A DNA stretch of 6,502 nucleotides from Desulfobacterales bacterium (GCA_020052975.1 JAGVOC010000371.1:1-6502); one strand, 5' to 3'; positions 1-5,193 are shown, numbered from the stretch's first letter. Notes: generated by a model from the letters alone, not told the origin. Program-made: numbers and translations.

Positions 1-330
1 TCGCGGCTGATTTCGTTTCTCTACCCATTCGTTTCAAACAAGTTGGTCGCGCAAGCGTTTCCACGTCTGTCGGTTGGCGATGTTAAGCGACTTCCGATTA
101 TCGCAGTTGATGTGAAGAATCGCGCCGACAAGGTGCGATACGACAAGCTGGTGGCGCTGGTTGATAAGATGTTGGCACTGACGCCGAAGCTGCGCGGGGC
201 CACATCAGAATCCGAAAAAGCCGCATTGCAGAACGCCGTTACGACGACCGACTCGGAGATCGACCGTCTGGTGTACGAACTTTACGGCCTTACAGCAGAT
301 GAAATCAAGATTGTAGAAGGTGCATGCTGA
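1..330 (+). CDS. C-terminal part of an Eco57I/type IIG-like restriction-modification DNA methyltransferase
   Basis: The frame is open from base 1 to the TGA at 328-330, so the gene begins outside the window; the TTG at 43 is an internal codon. About 109 residues are visible. The segment LVAQAFPRLSVGDVKRLPI, then YDKLVALVDKMLAL, then IDRLVYELYGLTADEIKIVEG is the characteristic tail of Eco57I/TaqI-class enzymes that join an N6-adenine methyltransferase to a target-recognition region, often with a nuclease. This tail is the end of the recognition domain and helical spacer; no catalytic motif lies inside the window, so methyltransferase versus full restriction-modification activity cannot be told apart. 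Base composition is clearly more GC-rich than in the next two genes. The stop codon lies one base before an attC-like site, so the gene may be, or may end in, an integron cassette. Family assignment is by recognition of the conserved C-terminus. Confidence 0.8.
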   Translation, partial: SRLISFLYPFVSNKLVAQAFPRLSVGDVKRLPIIAVDVKNRADKVRYDKLVALVDKMLALTPKLRGATSESEKAALQNAVTTTDSEIDRLVYELYGLTADEIKIVEGAC

Positions 331-331
331 C

Positions 332-401
332 GCCCAACATCGCCTTAACTCGTACGCGATACCCGTGGTGGGTCTCGCGACAGCGAAGCGTCACGTTAAG
401 T
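332..401 (+). other. attC-like integron recombination site
   Basis: The left core GCCCAAC (332-338) fits RYYYAAC and the right core GTTAAGT (395-401) fits GTTRRRY. Between them lie L''-like CGCCTT (341-346) and L'-like AAGCG (386-390), which pair if one C is extrahelical, as is usual for attC. Short unpaired spacers AT and TCAC separate R and L. The centre folds as CGCGATACCC (355-364) against GGGTCTCGCG (370-379), with one mismatch and a GTGGT loop. The total of 70 bp is normal for attC. The strongest support is that the right core is the exact reverse complement of ACTTAAC at 938-944, as expected for the two ends of one cassette. Confidence 0.72.
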
Positions 402-427
402 TTCAAATTATTTATTCAAGGTTTAAT

Positions 428-943
428 ATGGATCTCCTGACTTTTCTTGATAAACACGCAGCATCAATAATTGCCGTTTTGGGAACTTTAGCTGGTGTGC
501 TGATTTCACAGTTTTCCACTTGGTTAATGAAAAGACATGAATTTAAGAATCAAGTTAAATTGAAAAGAATTGACTTTGGAATTGAATTCGAAAAGAAAAA
601 TTTGATTGAGCCGGTTCTATTGTTTCTTGAATCAGATCTAAAGCTAATAACTGCGATATACCAAAAAGGCTTAGAAACAGAAAAAACCGAAATACATGAG
701 ATCTTAAGTGGGCATATCCTCAACATGTCAATGGCATCGGCAAGATTAGGTGTATATGGTAATGAAGCTTTGATCAAAAAATTTGATGAATTCACCAGAA
801 AAAGAATTCAAATAGGCTTTGACGTGTTTGATGATAAGGAAAAGAACATGCTTTCTGCACATAATAAGATTAGGGAGGCAGAGTCCTTGGCATCAGAGAT
901 CATTATCCTTCTTAAAGAGAAAATTGAAAGCTTGAAAACTTAA
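428..943 (+). CDS. Integron-cassette gene: small membrane-anchored helical protein of unknown function
   Basis: 171 residues. I chose the ATG at 428 because AAGG (418-421) precedes it at a suitable distance. An in-frame GTG at 320 would add 36 residues encoded by the attC-like site, which is implausible. Residues about 11-33 (AASIIAVLGTLAGVLISQFS onward) form one transmembrane segment, followed by the basic stretch MKRHEFKNQVKLKR, which suggests a cytoplasmic C-terminus. The rest is charged and helical, with likely coiled coil near the end (KEKIESLK). I do not recognise the family. The gene is AT-rich, starts 27 bp after one attC-like core, and its stop codon overlaps the left core of the next, the compact layout of a promoterless cassette. 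One-TM-plus-helical proteins of this kind are often found among defence or toxin-like cassette genes, but nothing here proves that role. Confidence 0.75.
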   Translation: MDLLTFLDKHAASIIAVLGTLAGVLISQFSTWLMKRHEFKNQVKLKRIDFGIEFEKKNLIEPVLLFLESDLKLITAIYQKGLETEKTEIHEILSGHILNMSMASARLGVYGNEALIKKFDEFTRKRIQIGFDVFDDKEKNMLSAHNKIREAESLASEIIILLKEKIESLKT

Positions 944-1041
944 CAACCGGCTGAAGGCTGACCCCCCCAAGGCGGGTTCTGTTTTCGTTTAATACAAAGG
1001 CTTTCGGCGGCTTATTGGGTCAGCTTGCCGGAGCGTTGTCG
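938..1041 (+). other. attC-like site closing the cassette of the membrane-protein gene
   Basis: The left core ACTTAAC (938-944) fits RYYYAAC and overlaps the stop codon of the preceding gene. The right core is GTTGTCG (1035-1041), which keeps the invariant GTT but not RRR. CCGGC (947-951) pairs with GCCGG (1027-1031), and GCTGACCC (957-964) pairs perfectly with GGGTCAGC (1017-1024). Unpaired AA and AGC lie between R and L boxes. The 104-bp length is within the usual attC range. The left core complements the right core of the site at 332-401 in all seven positions. An alternative reading is a single larger site ending at 1135. Confidence 0.6.
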
Positions 1042-1064
1042 AGGACGCTTCGCGCCCTCGACAA
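1036..1064 (+). repeat. Perfect 9-bp inverted repeat at the start of the mini-cassette
   Basis: TTGTCGAGG (1036-1044) and CCTCGACAA (1056-1064) are exact inverted copies around an 11-base centre. Their outer ends coincide with the putative right core of one attC-like site (GTTGTCG) and the left core of the next (CGACAAT). This is the complementarity expected of the two ends of a cassette, here with almost nothing between them. Confidence 0.75.
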
Positions 1065-1135
1065 TCGCCGCGTATACATCCGCTGGCTGTTCGGCGCGAA
1101 ACGCCTCACAACCAGCGGATCAGCAGCGATTATGC
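1059..1135 (+). other. Second, adjacent attC-like site with altered cores (gene-less mini-cassette end)
   Basis: The left core is CGACAAT (1059-1065) and the right core ATTATGC (1129-1135). AATCGC near the left edge pairs with GCGATT at the right edge. ATCCGCTGG (1078-1086) pairs perfectly with CCAGCGGAT (1112-1120). Further inside, TGT/ACA and GGCG/CGCC pair around a CGAAA loop with matched small internal loops. The 77-bp length and fold are attC-like. Both invariant triplets are changed (AAC to AAT, GTT to ATT) but still pair with each other. TTATGC (1130-1135) complements GCATAA (2031-2036) at the far end of the next cassette, which supports this as the cassette boundary. Confidence 0.5.
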
Positions 1136-1154
1136 AAAAAAATAAGGTAATTTA

Positions 1155-2027
1155 ATGTTTCTTACTTTTCCTAAAGAATGGAGATTTAGACCACCTAAAG
1201 GGGTTACCTGGAATACAGAATCAATACCACAAAGTGTGCAAGATGAATTTTTAAGATTAATCAGGATGACATCTGCACATGGTGAACCAAAATCTATTTT
1301 TGAAAAGTATAAAAGATATTTTTGTCTATGCAATGGTAATCCGTATTCTCCTAGTTCGAGTCTGAGTTGGGCTGAAAATGATTTATTAACACAGATGAAT
1401 GAAGCATCAAAGAATCCTCCTTTATTTATTGAGGCTTTTTATAACGCATCCAGAAGTATACATGAAGAATCAGAAGGTTCGTTTTATCCAGAAATTAAAG
1501 AAATTAATAGGATCTTACAGGACAATAAAATTGGTTATTTGATTGATCTGCCAAATCTTTTACTAATAGAAAAAGAATCTGTTCAAGTCAAAGTAGAAGA
1601 ACCAGCACAATCTTTAAAGTCAAAAGGAATAGAAATATTACAAAAATCGCTTAGTCGATCAGACGAATTATTAAATGAAGGACATGGTCGAGAGGCTGTA
1701 CAAGAATGTCTTTGGCTGTTGGAATCAATATCTACTGCTTTTCAGGGTTTGGATACTGAAAGTGGGACAATGAATGGTAAATATTTTAATGAAATCATGA
1801 AAGAATTAAAGAAAATCAATTCGGGTACCACTTTTAAAACTATTATTTCTTGGTTAATAGCAATGCATGGATATCTCTCATCACCTTCTGGCGGTGGAGT
1901 TAGGCATGGATTAAATTTGAATAGGGGCATAGAATTATCTGACAATGACGCTAGGTTATTTTGTAATTTGATTCGTAGTTATTTATCATACTTGATAATT
2001 GAATATGAGAAATTGTCTTCTCGATAA
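1155..2027 (+). CDS. Integron-cassette gene: uncharacterised protein with a HEPN/abortive-infection-like C-terminal half
   Basis: 290 residues. The ATG at 1155 is preceded by TAAGG (1143-1147) with a 7-base spacer. Residues 1-150 are not recognisable. Residues about 155-200 (helical, around LLNEGHGREAVQECLWLLES) and 225-290 (HGYLSSPSGGGVRHG at 238-252, then a helix around ARLFCNLIRSYLSYLIIEYE) resemble the helical C-terminal domains of AbiJ-like and HEPN-type proteins. I do not see a clean R-x4-6-H catalytic HEPN motif; the nearest feature is R250-H251. The match is therefore by pattern only and nuclease activity is not supported. No signal peptide or membrane segment is seen. The gene is strongly AT-rich, unlike the right half of the window, and lies between matching cassette ends (TTATGC at 1130, GCATAAC at 2031). 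A phage-defence role is a reasonable guess from family and context. Confidence 0.78.
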   Translation: MFLTFPKEWRFRPPKGVTWNTESIPQSVQDEFLRLIRMTSAHGEPKSIFEKYKRYFCLCNGNPYSPSSSLSWAENDLLTQMNEASKNPPLFIEAFYNASRSIHEESEGSFYPEIKEINRILQDNKIGYLIDLPNLLLIEKESVQVKVEEPAQSLKSKGIEILQKSLSRSDELLNEGHGREAVQECLWLLESISTAFQGLDTESGTMNGKYFNEIMKELKKINSGTTFKTIISWLIAMHGYLSSPSGGGVRHGLNLNRGIELSDNDARLFCNLIRSYLSYLIIEYEKLSSR

Positions 2028-2030
2028 TAT

Positions 2031-2037
2031 GCATAAC
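2031..2037 (+). other. Left half-core of a truncated attC-like site at the array's right end
   Basis: GCATAAC lies three bases after the stop of the preceding gene, and its first six bases complement TTATGC at 1130-1135. The usual partner core (GTTRRRY) and a matching L' arm are absent in the following 150 bases. This suggests that the array was cut here, or that this last site is degenerate. Seven bases alone would be weak evidence; the match to the other end of the cassette is what supports it. Confidence 0.4.
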
Positions 2038-2074
2038 ACAACAATGGTATAATAGCTGACCGAAGGAGGATTTA

Positions 2075-2491
2075 TTGGAAAAGCTCACGCTTTATTTGGC
2101 AATATACGGAGCTATTCTATCAACGCTGGTTCTCCTTTGGGATGTAGTAAAATACTACAAGGACAAACCGAGGCTTAGAGTACAAGCAAATCATCGCGTC
2201 CTCGTAGGCCCATTAAAGTCAGAACAAAAGATAGGAATCGATATGATTAATGAGGGGAAGCGGCCTATAACCATAGTAGCCTCAGGATTCAAACTCGATA
2301 CTGACTCAGATGAAAACACAGCTACTGTTTTCGATCCTGGCTTGCCAAAGCAGATCGACGAAGGACAAAGCTATACGACCTTTGTAAATCCAGAAACGAT
2401 TGACACGAACAAAATACTCTATGCTTGGGCGCGAGATGCGACTGGTCGGGCGCATCGCTCAGAAAAGCACCCATTGAGACTAAGGGCTTAG
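2075..2491 (+). CDS. Small N-terminally membrane-anchored protein of unknown function
   Basis: 138 residues. The start is the TTG at 2075, placed by a strong GAAGGAGG (2062-2069) six bases upstream; no ATG is suitably placed. Residues about 5-24 (TLYLAIYGAILSTLVLLWDV) form one membrane segment, followed by the basic stretch KYYKDKPRLRV, which suggests a cytoplasmic C-terminal domain. That domain (residues about 33-138) alternates polar and hydrophobic residues, with INEGKRPITIVASGF and YAWARDATGRAHR, and looks like a small beta-sandwich. Similar short TM-plus-beta proteins are scattered among phages and genomic islands, but I cannot name a family. Composition is intermediate between the AT-rich cassette genes and the metabolic genes to the right. 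It lies just beyond the truncated attC-like core and has its own good ribosome site, so it may be host DNA at the array boundary or a cassette whose attC was lost. Confidence 0.72.
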   Translation: MEKLTLYLAIYGAILSTLVLLWDVVKYYKDKPRLRVQANHRVLVGPLKSEQKIGIDMINEGKRPITIVASGFKLDTDSDENTATVFDPGLPKQIDEGQSYTTFVNPETIDTNKILYAWARDATGRAHRSEKHPLRLRA

Positions 2492-2615
2492 AAAGAGATT
2501 GCAGTAAACGTAGGAGAGCAACCATTTGGAGTAGTATCAGGGATTTCCATAAATAAGTAAATAACTTTTATTTTAGCATGTTTTTTCACTTCCTTAAGGA
2601 TGTGCTCAATCCATT

Positions 2616-2630
2616 AAGGCATTATGCCTT
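2616..2630. repeat. Short perfect palindrome upstream of the DUF3795 gene
   Basis: AAGGCATTATGCCTT is an inverted repeat (AAGGCA/TGCCTT around TTA). A second palindrome, TCCTTAAGGA, lies at 2591-2600. Both are within 80 bases of the DUF3795 start codon and have no T-tail, so an operator-like site or leader hairpin is more likely than a terminator. No regulator can be named. Confidence 0.35.
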
Positions 2631-2670
2631 GCAAACCTGCCAAATGAGTCTGTCAGGAGGGACAAAAGCT

Positions 2671-3160
2671 ATGTCGACAAATCCCGAATTCATTTCGCCC
2701 TGCGGTCTTAATTGCGGTGTCTGTGCCATTTACATCGCTCACCGCGACAATAACATCAAATTAAAAGCGACTGGTAAATCTCTATAAGGGAGAAACTCCG
2801 GGTAAAGGCACACTCCCCAATAGCGAAACTCTGTCCACAGAAGACATTCGGTGCCGCGGCTGCTTATCCGATGAACGATTTATGCATTGTCGCCATTGTG
2901 AGATCAGGAACTGTACAAAAGAAAAAGGGTACACCGGGTGTCATGAATGCGATGAATTTCCCTGTCACCACATTGACAATTTCCCTATGGCAATCGGCAA
3001 GAAGGTTATACTCAGAGCTGTTCCGTATCGACGGGAGTTCGGCACTGAAAAATGGATTCAGGACGAAGAGGCCTGCTATATATGTCCCGATTGCGGCTAC
3101 AGAGTTTTTCGCGGCGCGATGAGATGTAATCAATGCAAAGCTCAACTGGATCCGGATTAA
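2671..3160 (+). pseudogene. DUF3795 cysteine-rich (zinc/Fe-S-like) protein, broken by one frameshift
   Basis: The ATG at 2671 follows AGGAGGG (2655-2661). Frame 1 gives MSTNPEFISPCGLNCGVCAI and on to about NNIKLK, then runs into a stop at 2785-2787. From about 2768 the next frame continues the same protein without a break (RLVNLYKGETPGKGTLPN, then CRGC, CRHCEIRNC, GCHECDEFPC, and a C-terminal CPDCG/CNQC pair) to the stop at 3158-3160. CGLNCGVC and the later cysteine clusters are the signature of DUF3795. At the junction (AAAAGCGACTGG) either two bases are missing, with an original Glu codon before CGA, or one G is extra. Joined, the protein would be about 162 residues, normal for the family. 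Because all key cysteines survive on both sides, the lesion is recent, a sequencing error, or a recoding site. A weak promoter (TTGGAG 2526-2531, TAAATA 2550-2555) lies upstream. The biochemical function is unknown. Confidence 0.85.
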
Positions 3161-3176
3161 CCCGTCATATTTTCTT

Positions 3177-3206
3177 TTGCTCCCGTGGATAGCTTTCATG
3201 TATAAT
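3177..3206 (+). promoter_or_regulatory. Sigma-70-type promoter for the [2Fe-2S] protein gene
   Basis: TTGCTC (3177-3182) and a perfect TATAAT (3201-3206) are separated by 18 bases. Transcription would start near 3213, about 100 bases before the chosen ATG at 3311. No other promoter of similar quality is visible between the DUF3795 stop and this gene. Confidence 0.6.
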
Positions 3207-3216
3207 ACGTATCTGA

Positions 3217-3318
3217 GAACGAACGGGATTTTATTTCAAAGCGTTCGACGCCTATAAAGATATCTTTGATAAATGGAAAATCGACTGCGCAATTACTGCT
3301 GGAAAAGAATATGATTGA
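3217..3318 (+). other. Short coding-like stretch, possible remnant of a gene's 3' end
   Basis: This frame has no start codon after its upstream TGA (3214-3216). It reads as convincing protein: ERTGFYFKAFDAYKDIFDKW, followed by KIDCAITAGKEYD and a TGA at 3316-3318. The stop overlaps the chosen ATG of the next gene (ATGATTGA), a common translational-coupling layout. A neighbouring frame offers an ATG at 3198 (MYNTYLRTNG) that could join it through a frameshift. I do not recognise the family. It may be the decayed end of a gene or chance. Confidence 0.3.
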
Positions 3319-3532
3319 AATCGGAAAAAATCCCGTGCAAACCGGTGAGTTTAAGGATAACGATCTGGTGTGTTACTGCTTCGGATATACGAGGAAAGAT
3401 ATTGAAAAAGATTATCTGGATAACGGACGTTCATTGATCCTGGAAAAAATAGCATTTGAAAAAAAGACCGGGGGCTGTAATTGCGCTGTGAAAAATCCTA
3501 AAGGACGCTGATGTCTGCCGGATGTCCGCTAG
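3311..3532 (+). CDS. CopZ-N/BFD-like [2Fe-2S] protein, candidate selenoprotein with in-frame TGA at 3509-3511
   Basis: From the ATG at 3311 the product reads MIEIGKNPVQTGEFKDNDLV, then CYCFGYTRKDIEKDY and GRSLILEKIAFEKKTGGCNC, ending AVKNPKGR before a TGA. C21-x-C23 and C56-x-C58 are the four cysteines expected to hold a [2Fe-2S] cluster in the BFD-like domain of CopZ-type proteins. In that family NPxGR is followed by CCLxDV. Here the codons after GR are TGA-TGT-CTG-CCG-GAT-GTC-CGC, giving x-C-L-P-D-V-R, then TAG at 3530-3532. TGA therefore replaces the first Cys while the homology continues, which suggests selenocysteine (U67). Read conservatively, the protein is 66 residues and stops at 3511. 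An in-frame TTG at 3266 is an alternative start. A good promoter precedes the gene and a T-tailed terminator follows. The likely role is electron transfer or metal handling; the partner is unknown. A simple nonsense mutation is the main alternative. Confidence 0.7.
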
Positions 3533-3542
3533 GTGGTGGATA
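3523..3542 (+). promoter_or_regulatory. bSECIS-like hairpin just after the in-frame TGA
   Basis: TGTCCGC (3523-3529) pairs with GTGGATA (3536-3542) over seven contiguous pairs, two of them G-U. A U-G pair (3530/3535) can close an AGGU tetraloop. The loop starts 18-19 nt after the TGA, close to the 17 nt in E. coli fdhF, and has G at the second loop position, as in known bacterial SECIS elements. The stem contains the downstream TAG. This is a hand-made fold, not a computed one. Confidence 0.45.
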
Positions 3543-3592
3543 GACTTTGAAGTTCTCCGCTGCCGGCGGCCTCTTCAATGGTGCCAATTACT

Positions 3593-3620
3593 AACGGGAA
3601 TTTTATTCCGCCGTTTTTTT
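3593..3620 (+). terminator. Rho-independent terminator after the [2Fe-2S] protein gene
   Basis: AACGG (3593-3597) pairs with CCGTT (3611-3615) and GAAT (3598-3601) with ATTC (3605-3608) around a TTT loop, with a CG bulge. Seven T residues run from 3614 to 3620. The T-tail makes it directional for the plus strand. It overlaps the 3' end of the convergent DUF169 gene, whose stop codon (3603-3605) lies in the loop region. Confidence 0.6.
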
Positions 3621-4445
3621 GCTCCACGCTTCGTTGCTTCGTTTAATCTTTTTCTTTACCGTAGACCATGTATCGGTCATGAGGAAAGATTCCATATAGC
3701 GCTTCAGCATCTGTTCGAACATCTTATACGGTACGGTAAAGGACAACTCGTCGGTTTTGAAAAACTTGCGGGCCGAAGGGTCCCATCCTCCGAGAACGGC
3801 CCTGTTCTTTCCTCCGGCAAGGTACTTATATGGCCAGGTGACAAGGTTCGTGCACGCGGCGCCCCAGGGTGATGCTACTGCTTCATAGTCGTTAGTCACA
3901 AAAGTGGCAAGCTGGTGAAGGCCGCATAATGACTCCGGTCTGGCAAAGAAGGCGACAATATCAGGTTTTTCACCACCTGTAAAAAGGCTCAGCGGCTTTG
4001 CGACACAGTATTTTTTCGGGGCGGGAAGAGGGTTGATTGCATCCATGATACGCCGGAACCCGTCAGGCGAATCACAGTAAAATTCACCTTCCATTCTCCC
4101 CGGTATCCCTGTAGAAACGTAATGGGTTATAGCTTCAGACTGAGGTTTCATGAAACCGAGCCAGAAGGCGCAACCCGGACAGCCGTATTGTTCAACGGAA
4201 AAATATGCCGCCTTTTTTTTCTTTCTGGCCAGCCAGATGTTTCCCAGCACACAAGAGAAGTTGCCGAATACTTCCTGCCAGTTGATCTCGTTTTTAATTT
4301 CTCTTTCCCGTGAAGGAAGCTGCATCGGTTTTGGTGAAAAACCTTCGGCCGGTTTATTATCGGTAAAAAAAATGCCCACCGGCTCTTCAGTAAGCCCGAG
4401 GACTTCAAGAAATTTGTCCGGATCACTCTGTTTGTTGTTTGTCAT
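3603..4445 (-). CDS. DUF169 family protein
   Basis: 280 residues. The start at 4445 (MTNNKQSDPDKF) is chosen because GGGAGG precedes it by 7 bases on the minus strand. A longer frame from 4508 would begin at the predicted transcription start. The sequence has the DUF169 pattern: an N-terminal LGLTEEPVGIFF, the basic run ARKKKKAAYFS, then YGCPGCAFWLGF with C89-x2-C92, and a C-terminal half with GGWDPSARKF and the motif FTVPYKMFEQML. Length is typical of the family. DUF169 is common in anaerobic archaea and deltaproteobacteria, and its biochemical role is not known; the CxxC pair suggests metal or thiol chemistry. There is no signal peptide or membrane segment. The codons for the lysine run include eight consecutive A bases, a site prone to slippage. 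It is transcribed convergently with the [2Fe-2S] protein gene and divergently from the thioesterase gene. Confidence 0.85.
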   Translation of the reverse strand: MTNNKQSDPDKFLEVLGLTEEPVGIFFTDNKPAEGFSPKPMQLPSREREIKNEINWQEVFGNFSCVLGNIWLARKKKKAAYFSVEQYGCPGCAFWLGFMKPQSEAITHYVSTGIPGRMEGEFYCDSPDGFRRIMDAINPLPAPKKYCVAKPLSLFTGGEKPDIVAFFARPESLCGLHQLATFVTNDYEAVASPWGAACTNLVTWPYKYLAGGKNRAVLGGWDPSARKFFKTDELSFTVPYKMFEQMLKRYMESFLMTDTWSTVKKKIKRSNEAWSKKTAE

Positions 4446-4514
4446 ATAACAGCCTCCCTGAGCTGATGGTTGCGACCGGTCACGGAATAAACCCGGTTTG
4501 TATTTCATGGAAAA

Positions 4515-4543
4515 ATTTTAACCTATAATTCCAAATTGTGCAA
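4515..4543 (-). promoter_or_regulatory. Sigma-70-type promoter for the DUF169 gene
   Basis: On the minus strand TTGCAC (4543-4538) is followed after exactly 17 bases by TAAAAT (4520-4515). Transcription would begin near 4508, giving a leader of about 63 bases with the GGGAGG ribosome site before the ATG at 4445. Confidence 0.6.
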
Positions 4544-4648
4544 TATTGGTTGAAAGTCCGCAGGAAAAGTTTTACGAAGAAACATCAGTTGATAGGCTCA
4601 AAAAAAGTTCAAATATGCATATTATCCGGTTATGGGGAGAAAACGTTT

Positions 4649-5098
4649 ATGGAAAAATTGACTGAGGGATATCCGGTAGTAATTGAAATCCCAGTGGCAT
4701 GGGGAGAGATGGACGCTTTTTCGCATTTGAACAACACTGTTTATTTCAGGTATTTCGAAAGCGCAAGGATAGCTTATTTTGAAAAGCTTGACCTTCTGGA
4801 TCTGATGACACAGAAGGGTATCGGGCCCATTCTTGCATCCACATCCTGTAAATTCAGAATACCGCTGACATATCCTGACAAGGTTCTTTCCGGTGCGAAG
4901 GTGACGAAGATCGAAAAAGACCGCTTTACTATGAATTATATCATTGTCAGCACGAAACATGAAAAGACCGCGGCGGAAGGTGAAGGCCTGATCGTGGCTT
5001 ATGACTACCGTGAGAACAAAAAGAGCGTGATACCTCAAAGTTTACGCGATCGTATAATGAATATTGAAGAAAGCGCCGGTTCCGCCCGTATAAAATAA
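4649..5098 (+). CDS. Acyl-CoA thioesterase of the 4HBT (hotdog) superfamily
   Basis: 149 residues. The ATG at 4649 follows GGGGAG (4634-4639). A longer frame from 4538 lacks a good ribosome site, and its extra 37 residues precede the conserved fold. The signature is near the N-terminus: VAWGEMDAFSHLNNTVYFRY, then FESARIAYFEKL. D22 and the HLNN at 26-29 match the catalytic Asp and surrounding loop of 4-hydroxybenzoyl-CoA thioesterase/YbgC-like enzymes, which hydrolyse acyl-CoA thioesters to free acid and CoA. Length is typical for one hotdog domain; such enzymes usually act as cytoplasmic oligomers. The substrate cannot be read from the sequence. It stands alone, divergent from DUF169 and closed by a strong terminator. 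A weak promoter candidate (TTGATA at 4589-4594 with a poor -10) lies upstream. Confidence 0.88.
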   Translation: MEKLTEGYPVVIEIPVAWGEMDAFSHLNNTVYFRYFESARIAYFEKLDLLDLMTQKGIGPILASTSCKFRIPLTYPDKVLSGAKVTKIEKDRFTMNYIIVSTKHEKTAAEGEGLIVAYDYRENKKSVIPQSLRDRIMNIEESAGSARIK

Positions 5099-5193
5099 CT
5101 TGACAAATTGTATATTTGGTTTAAGTTGGAAATAAGCATCGGCGAAATAAACTACACAATGACGTGAGTTTTTGCCGCGGCGATATACGGACA

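Noticed and set aside
320..427. Upstream extension of the membrane-protein gene from a GTG at 320
   Set aside because: The extension is encoded by the attC-like site and is not protein-like; the ATG at 428 has a ribosome site.
938..1135. CRISPR array or insertion-sequence end
   Set aside because: The repeats are inverted arms of hairpins, not regularly spaced direct repeats, and no transposase is present.
2578..2670. Earlier ATG for the DUF3795 gene
   Set aside because: AGGAGGG sits just before the ATG at 2671, and the extra residues are unlike the family.
3522..3872. Plus-strand open frame of 116 codons
   Set aside because: It lies over the terminator and the antisense of the DUF169 gene, which is clearly the real one; its product is arginine-rich and unrecognisable.
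4538..4648. 37-residue N-terminal extension of the thioesterase
   Set aside because: The good ribosome site and the family start both point to the ATG at 4649, and the DUF169 promoter occupies the start of the extension.
5100..5126. TTGACA at 5100-5105 as a promoter for mvhD
   Set aside because: No acceptable -10 box lies 16-18 bases downstream, and the terminator at 5194-5240 would block it.
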